The notes beneath the pieces are model-generated. The model did no database searches, was not told the origin of the DNA, and saw nothing but the letters and a program-made list of their open reading frames with translations. Shown piece by piece: positions 53,080 to 64,000 of a stretch of 64,000 nt of DNA (positions are counted from its first letter, which is position 1; each line of letters begins with the position of its first letter). The stretch spans positions 64,153,682 to 64,217,681 of the forward strand of contig NC_054702.1 of assembly GCF_016097555.1 (NCBI RefSeq), given 5' to 3'. The translations under genes and the position numbers were made by a program. The DNA comes from Gigantopelta aegis. Its lineage: Eukaryota > Mollusca > Gastropoda > Neomphalida > Peltospiridae.

Positions 53080-53830
53080 GTGATATGTCATGTTCAAGTT
53101 CTCTTGTGTGTGCTACGTCATGATATGTTATGTGTGTGTTCTGTCATGTTCTTCTTCAGGTTCTGTTGTGTGTACTATGCCACGTTCAGGTTCTGCTGCG
53201 TGTGCCACGTCATGTTCAGGTTTTGTTGTGCGTTTTCTGTTATGTTCAGGTTCTGTTGTGAGTGCTATGTCATGTTTAGGTTCTGTCGAAAGTGACTGGA
53301 TAAGGGCCGTGGTATGTGCTGTCCTGTCTGTGGGGAAGTGCATATAAAAAGATACCATGCTGCATTAGGAAAAATGTAGCGGGTTTCCTCTGATGACAAG
53401 TCATAATTACGAAATGTTTGACATCCAATAGCTGATGATTAATTAATCAATGTGCTCTAGTGGTATTGTTAAACAAAACAATAAACTGTCGCCAGTGCTA
53501 TGTCACGTTCATTTTCTATGGTGATTATTTTCTCATGTTCAGCTTTTTGCGGTTATGTTCAGGTCTTGTTGTCAATGATGTACAAAGTTCTGTTGTGTAT
53601 GCTATATATCATGTCCAGGTCGTTATGTGAGCTATCTCATGTTCATGTCCTGTTGTGTGAGCTATGTCATGTTCAGGTCCTGTTGTGTGAGCTATGTCAT
53701 GTTCATTTGTGTGTGCTGTCATGTTCAGCTAATGTTGTATGTACTATGTCATGTTCAGCTTCGGTTGTGCGTGCTATGCTGTGCTAATGTCTTGGTGCGT
53801 GTCATATTCACGTTCAACATTCTGTTGCAA
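53080..53830. repeat. Derived minisatellite, split by a SINE
   Basis: Looser repeats of catgttcaggttctgttgtg plus tgtgctatgt continue the 30-bp array. A SINE at 53,302-53,480 interrupts it. Confidence 0.75.
53302..53480 (+). repeat. SINE tail A, 5'-truncated, in the minisatellite
   Basis: It starts at gggccgtggtatgtgctgtc and ends gttaaacaaaacaataaac. Confidence 0.85.
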
Positions 53831-54041
53831 ATATTCGTTGCCTGTAAAGTTAATTAAAATTCACAGATCTTGCTGTCGTTTATGTTGAGGCCACATTCAC
53901 TTTATTCGCCTTTTAACCTCACGTCTGATTACACTGTCTTCTGTTACTGGACTTTGTCCTGGATAACTTACAATTGCGTTTGTATGTGCAATATTGTTAA
54001 TCCATAATACCTACATGTAGGGCAATCCTAAAAAATACATA

Positions 54042-54121
54042 GCTTGGTCTCTTGACTGTAATGAGCGTATTTATGTCCAACTGTCCGTCTAGCTTTCTTA
54101 CAGTCAAGAGTACTCGGGCTA
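54042..54121. repeat. Arm-end fragment of the helicase-carrying MULE-like family
   Basis: ggtctcttgactgtaatgag, tgtccgtctagctttcttac and gagtactcgggcta match the outer 80 bp of the 41,483-42,432 arms, including their internal palindrome. Confidence 0.8.
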
Positions 54122-54720
54122 GTAGCATACCACGTTGAAAAAACTAATCTTTGATGAATCGTGGGGGTATTAACCATTATTGATTTTAAGAAACAACCCG
54201 TGAATGTTAAATTTTCACGCAATCCCTATCTTGTTTCAAAGTCGTTTGCAGCCATACAATATGCTGCCAACATGAACTGTTGGTTGTTATTTCTTTCCAA
54301 TTCCTTCATTATTATCATGAATCTATTCCTAAACAGTGATACCTCTTTGATACTTCTTTAATTGGCTGTTATTTTCTACATTATCCTACTTTTTTAAGAG
54401 GACATACACACACATATATATACTAATTACTAAATATATACACACACAAAACAAATGTATAAAAGTTAAACAATTTTTATTTTATAATAAATACTTCTTT
54501 ATTACTGGTAGTTACAGATAAAAAAAGTAAGATCATTTGAAGACCAATGAGAACTAAGATATGCAGAAGAGAAGAGCTAGCTATACAGTATATAATATAT
54601 ACTACATACAGTGACAGATGTACAATGAATACAACGGCAGCACAGTCTGGATTTCGCAAACTAATCTACTACTTAAGAAACAATATGATGTGACCAAAAC
54701 ACAACAGGACTATATAATAA
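54122..54720. other. Non-coding spacer
   Basis: No gene seen. A minus-strand AATAAA-type signal near 54,480-54,490 is a candidate 3' end for the SERTA gene transcript. Confidence 0.3.
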
Positions 54721-54902
54721 GTCATTAGTATTCAGGAGTAATCTAGAACTATCAACGTCATTGGTATTCAGGAGTAATCTGGCACTATCAACGTCATTAG
54801 TATTCAGGAGCAATCTGGCACTATCAACATATTAGTATTCAGGAGTAATCTGGCACTATCAACGTCATTAGTATTCAGGAGTAATCTGGCACTATCATCC
54901 TC
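54721..54902. repeat. 36-bp minisatellite, five copies
   Basis: The unit cattagtattcaggagtaat plus ctggcactatcaacgt is repeated five times with few changes. Confidence 0.92.
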
Positions 54903-57900
54903 ATTTGTTTTGGCATTTAACAGTTAAGTAGCATTTACAATTAGATTCAGAACCAATGGCCACAGTTACAGAATATAGGCAGTACAGTGCACCCAGTGTT
55001 TACTATTGATTGGAACAGCAACTATGCCTCGTGTTCTGAATTTTAACCAACTGTTAATTAAAAACTTTCATGTCATCAATACTTAAAACTTATTTTAGAC
55101 ATGTCAAAAATCGGTTTATAGAATTTTTTCTTCGGTTCATTTATCAATTTTTAAATGTTTGCAAATCTATTTCGTTTAAATCATGCAGCACAAGGAACTA
55201 CTCTTAAGAAAAATTGGTATGGAATATCCTCTCATTCGCCATAGAATAATGTTTTATTTCATTGTACATTGGAGACAGTTCAGTTTTAATTGACGAGGAG
55301 AGGTGGGAGAGAAGAGAAGTAATTTATATTTTATAGCATATGTTGAATATACATCTATATAGGTTATGCATAGTACAAGAACAAAAGTACCAAACTGATA
55401 GCACAGTCTCAATTTAGCTTTGATTAAAATTCAACAAAAATGTGTTCAAATCTGAACCCATGTACTACTGTATTCATAAAATAGAAGGCACAATATGATG
55501 AATTACATATCTGGTGTTTAGGGCGACAGTTCTTGGAAGCTATTTAGAAGGCATGCATGAAGAAAGCACTTAGCACATACATGTACACGATAAGACCTGC
55601 AATAGTTTGTACATGTAGTAAAGAAACACAATTTATCCTAGATTGCATGCTATTTTATTGTTCCTTAAAAGAAGCAGTAGTTATCTGCACCTTAATAATG
55701 GCATTCCAAATGGCACATCAAACTTGTTTATATGTAAATATAAATACATCTCCTAGTATAAAAAGTCATTTCCCGGTTGCTGTAGTCAGCCAAATTAGTT
55801 TTGCTTTTATGAAGAGTTATGGACCACAACTTGTGTTTTAACAAAAACAGAAGGAAAAAAGCTAAAACATTTGAATATTATATAAGATACATCAACACAA
55901 TCTAATAAAGTAATTCTACAATTAATTTGTAAGTAAACATAAATGTATGATCTGTATTAATTAACATATGAAAAGCCTCCAAAATCAAAATCCTTTCCCA
56001 TAAAACTGGAAACAAGATAGATTAATTGGTTGTAGATGGTAAAGCAACATCATTTACGTACACACAAAGAAACATACATTCTTCTTCTTCTTCTTCTAAT
56101 CTCTTCAATATTTTTGTACATATTTTGACAAATGTATGACGGTCCTTTGATATATATATATATATATATTATATACATTAAAAATATTAGACAAAATCAT
56201 TTAGTACAAAATAAATAATATACATGCATTTAAACAAGTATAATTCAGCTAGATTTGTACTGGCAAATAAATATTTTCTTTTTAAAAAATGCTGATTGAT
56301 AGATCAAATTTGTTACCCTTACAACCTTTCTTAGTTAGGTAAAAAGGACAAACATAAAAGGTTACATATTTCCACTGCAACTGATGTGACTAATATATAT
56401 CACAGAAGGCAAATTGGAAGTCCTTTCTAGCAACGAAATAAATAACGTACGATATATCAGTATCTGAATTGCAGTCAGTGAGATCCATCTTTTTAACAGA
56501 AGCAGAAATATATATACACAGCTTTGTAAATATTTAAAATGTTCCAAAGAGAAAGAGCCAACTTGTAAGTACTGGCACTATACTCATGACTTCAGTCCTC
56601 AAATACTGTTTTCCTCATACAGTACCTCACATGTCTTAATGTAACACTGAACCCTGGATAAAACTGCAAATGGTATATATGGGTTTTTTTAAAAGAAGTC
56701 TTTGACAGATGTGCAATTCTGCAACTTTACATTGCCCTTCAAATTTACTATTCTGAATGCATATTGGGTACAGGGATATGACATCCATTTGAAAATAAAA
56801 GCTGAAATTATCTTTTAAAACCTGAAACCACTACACTATAAATAAATACAGGTAATTTTTCAGCATTTCAGATCAAATCCAGTATACTTTGCAGAAATAA
56901 TTTTATACAAACAAGAAGCTGAAAAACCCTAAAAAATCACATCCATGTGGGTACTATCCAGAAGGTAGTTTAATGGTCCAAATGCTGTGAGTAAATATAA
57001 AAAGAGTAGGTACAGTGTACCACCACTGTATTTATTGAGAGAGAGAGAAAGAAAGAAAACAAAAAGAAGAAGATGAGATGATGCTCCGAGCTTGGAACTT
57101 CACAGAATAAATATATTATGCAAGAGAACACTCAGTGTCCACTACAAAGTGAAAGAACTCATATAGACATATATTAAACTTTGTTCCTTTGGCTGAATTT
57201 CGACTTGATACAATACTTAAATACTGATATGAGGCTGATGTAAGATTCATCATTTTTTTAAAAAGGAAAAAGAAACATCAAATCTTCAACAAAAAAAGGT
57301 TTTCCAATTGCAACTATACACAATTAGATGAAGATGCATGAATATAACAATGCCTTGAATATTAATGCAATAATTAACTGTGTTTAGTCAAACACATCCC
57401 TGACTGATAAATTGAAGGCATTAGAATATTTATTGGCTTTTAATGTGTAAAGATGTTAAAATAAGTTATTTTTATCACCACAAAGATCACAAATTTTTTC
57501 TTTAAACAATACATCTTTTAAAATGTGATTCTCCCCAAGAAGAAACTACTTCTATTGGTTTGTTTTAATACATTTTATGGCAAGATTTCCAGTATAAAGT
57601 TTAAAAAAAACTAAAATACAACCTGCATAAATAATAATTAGGGATAAGCAAGATATGTTTAAAGACTAAAAAAGATCATCATTATTACACAATTTCTGAT
57701 ACATACACATGTCACCTATACATGTCTTGTCAAATTCACAAGCAAAGCTATAAATTTAATATTTTCTAAAAATTGCAACCAAATATATTCAATGTAACAT
57801 TAAATAATGCTGCACCTATGAGTCTATCATACATAAATATCTTGCCTAAATAATCATTCAATTAAACTAATCCAAAGAATACAAAAGATGCACATAAAAG

Positions 57901-58029
57901 TTCACAAATAATTGAAAGCCAGTATTCCTAAAATATATTGTTCTTAAATGACCCCCCCCCCCCCCCCCCCCCCAAAAATAAATAAATTTAATAACAAAAA
58001 TTCTGTGGAATTAAATGTCTCACCCGCCA

Positions 58030-58165
58030 AAATCCTTTTCAGCGCACTGTGATGAACATCCATAGGTGCAACTATAAAGCAAGACCTAGAACTTACAGAT
58101 AGTGAGAAACCGATCTAACCAAAATCTTTAATGTTAAACTTAAACGCAAAAGTTGACACTGTCAG
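58030..58165. repeat. Dispersed repeat related to 10.0 kb
   Basis: In reverse complement it shares gtgtcaacttttg, gtttctcac, tatagttgcacctatg and gttcatc-cagtgc with 10,016-10,140. Confidence 0.6.
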
Positions 58166-60219
58166 TTATGTGAAAAGTAATAACTATGTCAAGGTGAGAA
58201 AAAACCCCTGCAAATGGCGAAACCCAAATTTTAATATTGTCTTTCAAACCTGACACATATCAGACAAAGATGTTATCATTAAAATTGGATACAAAAAATA
58301 TGGATATACATGTTATTGAAATTCTGGCTGTTGCATTGGTAAAACTGACATGAGGAAATCTGAAACAAAATGAGTTGCACGAAGATTCAAACAGAATGAA
58401 ATGGTTAAGAGTAGAAGTAGGTAACTACAATACTATACTCATCAGGTGGGATTTTTAAAACAAGCATGTGTATAAATTAATGCTCTACTTTGACAAGAAG
58501 TTAATGCATCTCATTATAGTCAATTTACATTTGCAAGCGAACCTATGAATTGCTATGTAACTCAATATAATTAATACAAAACTCGTATAAAAACACATTA
58601 AACATTAAATCTATTCCAACTCAAATTACATTTTATTGAAAAAGAAGTAATGTAAATAAAATGGTTTTGTTAACAAATTACCACCAAATTGCATTTGGTT
58701 AAATCTCCTTTTAAAAAGAAATTACCACAGGACCTTATTCCTCTAAATATGGATTATAAATTAAAATTTTCAGTCATTTGGAATACCAAACCTTGCTAAT
58801 GTCTCAACAAAAATGTATTTACAATCATGCTGGACGAAAGTGCATGACAACTCTAAAATGATTCTTATTTTGGAGAAGTCGTCTGGCAATCGTGTCAAGA
58901 GCAAGGTATATTTTCCCCTGTATTCAAAATGAGATAATATCTGCAATGTGTTAAAAAAGTTTATAATTTTTTTTTATATTTACATTGAAATATTTTGCAA
59001 ACATTGTAATATGAGTTAGCATGGCCATAACATATATTATGTTTTATACGAGTTTAGTACTAACAATTAAAATGACAAGATAATTCATCAGTGCCCCTTT
59101 ATGCAAATATACCATATATAGCACAATTAAAACACGGTTATCTGTTCTACCCACTGGGATATTATGTAGTATTGAAACCAATCTTACCGGAATTCAAACT
59201 GCCTTATCTATTTCATAGCAGTTTTCTCCTGAGTATGCTAAATTCACTATTAAATACTGCCTTATGGTTTGTATACAACATTTGTAGCATAAAGGAAAAT
59301 CCAATGCTAATAAAATAACTTATTTATATAAATAAGATATAAACAATATATACAGTACCATCTATGCATGAAAATAACAAGAAATAATAATTGATCAGTG
59401 TACTCCACTAACTTAGATGTAAATCTTGATTAGTGTTTAAAAACAGATTACATACAGTGTAAAACTGGACCATCTGTAAACAGGAATTCCCTCAAAACCA
59501 GATGATTTCAGTCCCTTTTTTAAAATCAGTACAGAAAAGAACCTCTCTCAAGTCAGATACCACTAAAAGTCAGACTTTTTTTACTTGGTCCTGAAGATGC
59601 TTGGTTTAATTTGGCTCAATATTCTGCTCAGCCACAACTAGTCAAATTCATTCTGCTTTAAATGTTATGTTCACTGTAATTTAATATAATTTTGTTTGCT
59701 AGTTTACCATAACCTGAAAAAGTTAGCATTTTAAATTTGATAACAATACTGAAAAATTAAAACCCACTCCTAAAAAAAACCCGGAAGAAAAACCCCAACC
59801 TTTGGGTAATGTCAAATCAAGTCACAGTTCATTGTGAAATGTACTAATATACATACGTGACTGGCATTTAGGTGTAATAAAAATTGTTCCTTTAAAATAA
59901 TTTGCCAGAAAAATACCATAATAAACAACTTATTGACAAGTATTGTTGTTACATTCAGATCACCATGAATTTTGCACACTTCATATTAAAGTAAAATATA
60001 TATGCAAAGATGATAACATAGTTATATAACCATTATATGAACACCATAAAAATATGTATAAATAAATAAAAGGAGCATTAAAGATAAAACTAGCATATTC
60101 TATACGTAGGTAACATAAAAGGAAAATGACTGAGCAAGCAAATAAAAAATATGAACATCTAAAAACCAAAGATCAGAATAGGCTGCATGGCCAGTAATTA
60201 TATTAACTGATTTTTAACA

Positions 60220-60262
60220 AATTTAATGACGCCCCAGCATGAAAAATATATCAGCTATTCTG
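60220..60262 (-). repeat. LINE 3'-end scrap
   Basis: ttaatgacgccccagcatga and aaaatatatcagctatt match the LINE 3' terminus (ggctattgg to cgacaccccagc, reversed). Confidence 0.6.
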
Positions 60263-60999
60263 AGTTGAACAAAGGTAAATAATGCCAACACTGGAAATTG
60301 AATTATGTTGCTTTTGAAAACATTGTTAATTTTTTTTTGAGAAGTTACACTGCTTTACAATCATGCTAAAATCTCATATTGGCATCTCTACAACAAAGCT
60401 GCTTTGATGAAACCACCATACAGTTACATGTGAAGAAAACAAGACAAAAAAGGTAAGTTGAGAACCATGTTAAAGTACTAGATGTATTGGCGTGTTGCAT
60501 TTTTTTCAAGGGGCCACATGATATATGTACTAATATAAAAATGTCTTAAATAATGTTATTCAAAACAGATCACCAACATAAATAATGCTCTCTCTACGAT
60601 AAACACATGCAATTTAATAATACTTTTTGTTGACTGAAAAATATTTCTACCAATATTGGTAGGCAACACATTCATATACATATGTGTAAAACAAAAAATA
60701 ATTTATGTGTTCAACTGTAGAAAATAAAGCTATAGAGTCTTCTGAAGCAGGCTAAATACCTTTTGAAGCATGCTAAATACAAAAATCTCTCGATGTATTA
60801 AAAACTTTATACAATACTCGGTGGCATAGTCCTTACATATGTGAGACAAGAAACAAAATAAAGTATACTTTTTGGTTGTGCACACTGAATTTTTATACAA
60901 AGGTCTCTGACAAATTAAATGTACAATTAAGATGAACAAATTGATATGAATGAACAAGTGTACATGACAAGCAATTAACTGACAACACAAAACAATTGG

Positions 61000-61147
61000 A
61001 CACCGGTGTAGGAAGTGGGGGAGGGGGCAAGGGGCAATTGTGCCCCCGACTTTGTGACAGCAGCATGTTTTTTATATATATTTATTTATACATATATATA
61101 TGTGTGTGTGCCCCCCACCTTTGGCGCCTTCCTATGCCAGTGTTGGA
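61000..61147. mobile_element. Small MITE with C/G-run ends
   Basis: caccggtgtaggaag and cttcctatgccagtg are inverted. The centre is a TA/TG microsatellite. The open frames in it are not genes. Confidence 0.55.
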
Positions 61148-63301
61148 GATATGGAATAAATCATCCTCAAATCCAATTGCCACTAAACCAGAATTCCTAC
61201 ACAGACAGACCATTTTAATGGTATAAACTGATGAAATTTCAGAATGGCCAATTTGAAAAACTTCACATTTTGTTCCTCTCATTTGAGCATTGTGCAGGTG
61301 TAGATTTTAGGCCTTTCGTGGTAAGCTGGAGATGAAGGAAAACCGCTTCTCTTCAACAAAAGCACACATAATATAGTGGGACAAAAACAGTTTTCAAAAT
61401 ACAAAATAGCACAATATTTAATAATAATTCTGAAAGCAGTAAACAAGTTTATTTATTTTCTTTTTTTCTCACCTATTAATACTGTACTTTCTCTTACAGG
61501 AAATACAATAATGGGTTGTATACATGCATGCATGGTTTCCGCAAGTCAAGAAAATATAACATGTATGTACATAAAGGCATAATCCAGTAAATTTTTCCAA
61601 TGATTTTAGTTTTAAAATAAACAATTTTATAAAAAAATATACCATTGCTCTTTGACATGCTGGTCACCATAGCGGAGGCAATTTAACAGATGATACTGGA
61701 TATGCATAATCAAACCCAAACACCACCATGTAAAAGCACATGTCAGTGATCTCATTTTGACCGACATATAACACAATGGTCATACATTAAATTGCAGTTT
61801 TCTCAAAGTCCATAGACAGTTTGGTGTGCGGCAGTCTTGGTTCCTGTAAATGTCATCTTCATCATTTTGAAAAGATTTCCCAACATGCTTGCAATATCGG
61901 GTTCATCTTCAAATCCAGATCACATAAAATGTTTAAGATGAAAGTGCAAAGTCTGCAGTCAGCTAGGAGTAGGCTCGGGATCAGCTCCTGGCGCCCTTCA
62001 TCATTCATATACATTTTAGCTACTACTGGTCAGCATTATCAGTTAGTAAATACAGGGATTTAGCCAGGGTTTTTTTCAGGGTCCCATATCCAATGGGATT
62101 GGGAAAATCAATGCTAGTAAACCATATTTGGGATAATTTTTTCAGGCAACTTAATGATGAAGTACACTCTATTAAATTAACTTCTTAGACCAGACATAAT
62201 TAAATATATGCATTGGCTAATTTTAGCATAGAAGTTGAAAATTTTCAGTGCCCTGCTCTTTTGGGAATGGGCCTATGTTTGGATCCACAGAACACCTGGA
62301 TAAATCCCTGAAATTCACTAAACATTACATAAAAAGTCAATATGTCACCAGGCATTATTCTGTAGAACAATTGCACCAACTTAAGTACATGCAGGTAAAA
62401 GAAATTTAAATCTTCCAAGATCAAACTCTAGACTGCCGGCGTTGATGAATTTATAATCACAGCTTGAACTACATGTAATGGCGTGTCATCATAAATGTTT
62501 TCAATTTTTCAATAATGAGGGTTTAATTCACTGTTTTATGCCGAAAATCTAAGAATTTTTCAACATGAAAAATAATTAGCGTAAATGTCAAATGTCATGG
62601 TGTAGAGATTATAAAAGGCAATGCAATTTTGCAATATGAAATGTCACACAGCAAACTAGCACTGATGAATTTGTAGAAAAAAAATTTGTTTGCTTAAGCA
62701 GATCAAATTGGGAAAATTACCTTGCTGACCAAAACTCAACCATAATTTAATGACTAAAATGAACTAAAAACAAATATTAAAACTGATGGTCCGGTTGAGC
62801 CAGTCTGTGTTTTAAAGGATGGACTAAACCTGGTCTGTTATCTTTAATGTTCAGCATCTAAAAATCCACAACTGTCATGTCAACTATTTAACTGCAAAGA
62901 TATGCTGTGATAATCCACTGGTATTGTACAACTCGTAAATGATCAAGCAGATGAATATGTTGAAAAACGTCACGGTTTGATTTGCACTACACCACATATG
63001 CATCAGCTATAAAATTAAAACCAATGGATGCAACCTAATTGCACAACTGTTGGTAAGAACAGGTCACAACCATTATCATGTCTTTGTTCTCTAACCGAAT
63101 GCACCTTCAAAACTGGATGTAAAACTACAAATACATGTACGCTGGTATAAAACGACTTAGTTTTCACAAATAAATATTCAAAATATACACAACAATGATT
63201 GCTGCACAATAAATTAGTCAAACGATATCTTTTGTTACAAAAATATATAAAACTTTTGTTCATATTTTCAAAAAATATACCCCAAATCATGCTTCAGTGT
63301 T

Positions 63302-64000
63302 TCACATTCCAACTAAAATCTGCATGATATTGTCAAGGTCATCTAGAAGAGAGTCAGATTTGCATGTGGATCTGGAACCCGGAACGAGAGGAGACGCTCC
63401 CAGAGCCGAGGCAGGATCACCTGGATGACTGGAGGAGTTTGGGAAGGAATGTATGACCTCGTCGGCACTGAGAGGGGCAAACTTCATGGCTGAAGACAGA
63501 GTCAGAAGATCCAGATCACACAGGGAAACGTCGACGTCACCCAGGAGGTCCTCCGTCCACGTGGAAGAGTTCGCCACGCATGCTATCGTGGACAAGAGGT
63601 TGTTATTGGAATCCTCGGGCAATGTCTTTAATAATGCTTTGGAGATCTGGGGCGATTCGACAGGCAACATGGGGCAAGGCACCAAGTCTAGAACAGTTCT
63701 GTCTTGTTCTCTGAAATCTGGCAGCATTCCAACACTTTTCAGTGGCACCGGCAGCTGACAAATCCCATCCATTCTCGTGACAGACTGCACAGGACTCGCG
63801 TTGCTGAACTCGGATTCTGGCAAGGGGTCAAGGGTCAGCTTCTCCAGTTGCGACTCTCCCAGATTAAAGGCAGCTTCTGAAGGAGCAGGGAAGTAAATAC
63901 CTTCGGTTTTCAACTCTGTCTCTATGTGTTTCAGTGTATTCAGAATGAGGACAGAGCGCCGTAAACATGGCTCTATTCGCTTTGGTGGTGATGTTTTTAA
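63302..64000 (-). CDS. SERTA-domain protein, C-terminal part (SERTAD/CDCA4-like)
   Basis: SERTA proteins are nuclear transcriptional co-regulators that bind PHD/bromodomain proteins and E2F/CDK4 partners (family knowledge). The frame is open from the window edge to TGA at 63,302-63,304, 232 residues. It begins with the end of a SERTA motif, RIEPCLRRSVLILNTLKHIE, where family members have EP.LR..VL..NTLR.I. An acidic, Ser/Pro-rich stretch with DLLGDVDVSLCDLDLL follows. The last residues, LLDDLDNIMQILVGM, match the conserved C-terminal motif (LDHIMEILVGS type) of SERTAD2/CDCA4 as I recall it. The ATG lies outside the window. Which SERTAD paralog it is cannot be told from this part. Confidence 0.85.
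   Translation of the reverse strand, partial: LKTSPPKRIEPCLRRSVLILNTLKHIETELKTEGIYFPAPSEAAFNLGESQLEKLTLDPLPESEFSNASPVQSVTRMDGICQLPVPLKSVGMLPDFREQDRTVLDLVPCPMLPVESPQISKALLKTLPEDSNNNLLSTIACVANSSTWTEDLLGDVDVSLCDLDLLTLSSAMKFAPLSADEVIHSFPNSSSHPGDPASALGASPLVPGSRSTCKSDSLLDDLDNIMQILVGM

Larger units (their letters stand above)
54903..63301 (-). other. Transposon-poor 3' UTR/flank of the SERTA gene
   Basis: A-rich on the + strand (T-rich in gene sense) and without convincing genes. It contains a poly-C run (57,953-57,973), the dispersed repeat at about 58,030-58,165, a LINE-tail scrap at about 60,220-60,262, and a small MITE near 61,000-61,145. It may be in part a long 3' UTR; no splice or polyadenylation evidence decides this. 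Confidence 0.4.

Noticed and set aside
52327-53358. 192- and 119-codon Cys/Ser-rich frames
   Set aside because: Product of a 30-bp minisatellite; neighbouring frames are equally open and there is no start or splice context.
55557-55841. 94-codon frame in the SERTA flank
   Set aside because: AT-rich chance frame with no domain or splice context.

Overview
This window looks like nuclear DNA of an invertebrate, most likely a gastropod mollusc. The grounds are AT-rich introns, two animal single-copy gene ends, dense tRNA-derived SINEs of a type I associate with molluscs, and many small inverted-repeat DNA transposons. I do not assign a species.

Layout: (1) 1-1295 holds the last coding exon of menin (MEN1, + strand). 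It is followed by a T-rich, gene-free tract to about 12.2 kb that carries a few old inverted-repeat elements and SINEs. (2) 12.2-18 kb is a SINE-rich graveyard with MITEs and a retroelement scrap. (3) 18.7-23.8 kb holds ARF-like GTPase gene 1 (- strand, 3 exons, 177 aa). (4) 24-34.5 kb is transposon-dominated: Tc1-like fragments, an RNase H-bearing LINE family and nested SINEs. (5) 34.7-49.4 kb holds ARF-like GTPase gene 2 (- strand, 3 exons, 175 aa). It is a segmental duplicate of gene 1 whose long intron has swollen by insertion, including a 6.5-kb long-inverted-repeat element. (6) 49.8-54.1 kb contains MITEs and a large 30-bp minisatellite. (7) 54.4-63.3 kb is A-rich and transposon-poor. 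(8) 63,302-64,000 (- strand) is the end of a SERTA-domain protein gene (SERTAD/CDCA4 type), open at the window edge.

The most interesting host content is the pair of intact, spliced, N-myristoylatable ARF-family proteins. Both have lost the catalytic Gln of G3 and carry N-M-V-N in place of NKxD in G4, with no recognisable G5. They look like a duplicated pseudo-GTPase or altered-specificity subfamily. The most interesting mobile content is a set of SINEs in which two tRNA-like heads and two 3' tails occur in all four combinations around one central domain. The tails resemble the 3' end of the resident LINE. Also notable are MULE-like inverted-repeat elements with 9-bp target duplications, one of which carries an in-frame RecQ-type helicase fragment.

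All calls were made by reading the sequence and recalled family knowledge. No database search or alignment program was run, so coordinates of repeats are good to a few bases only where target-site duplications are quoted.
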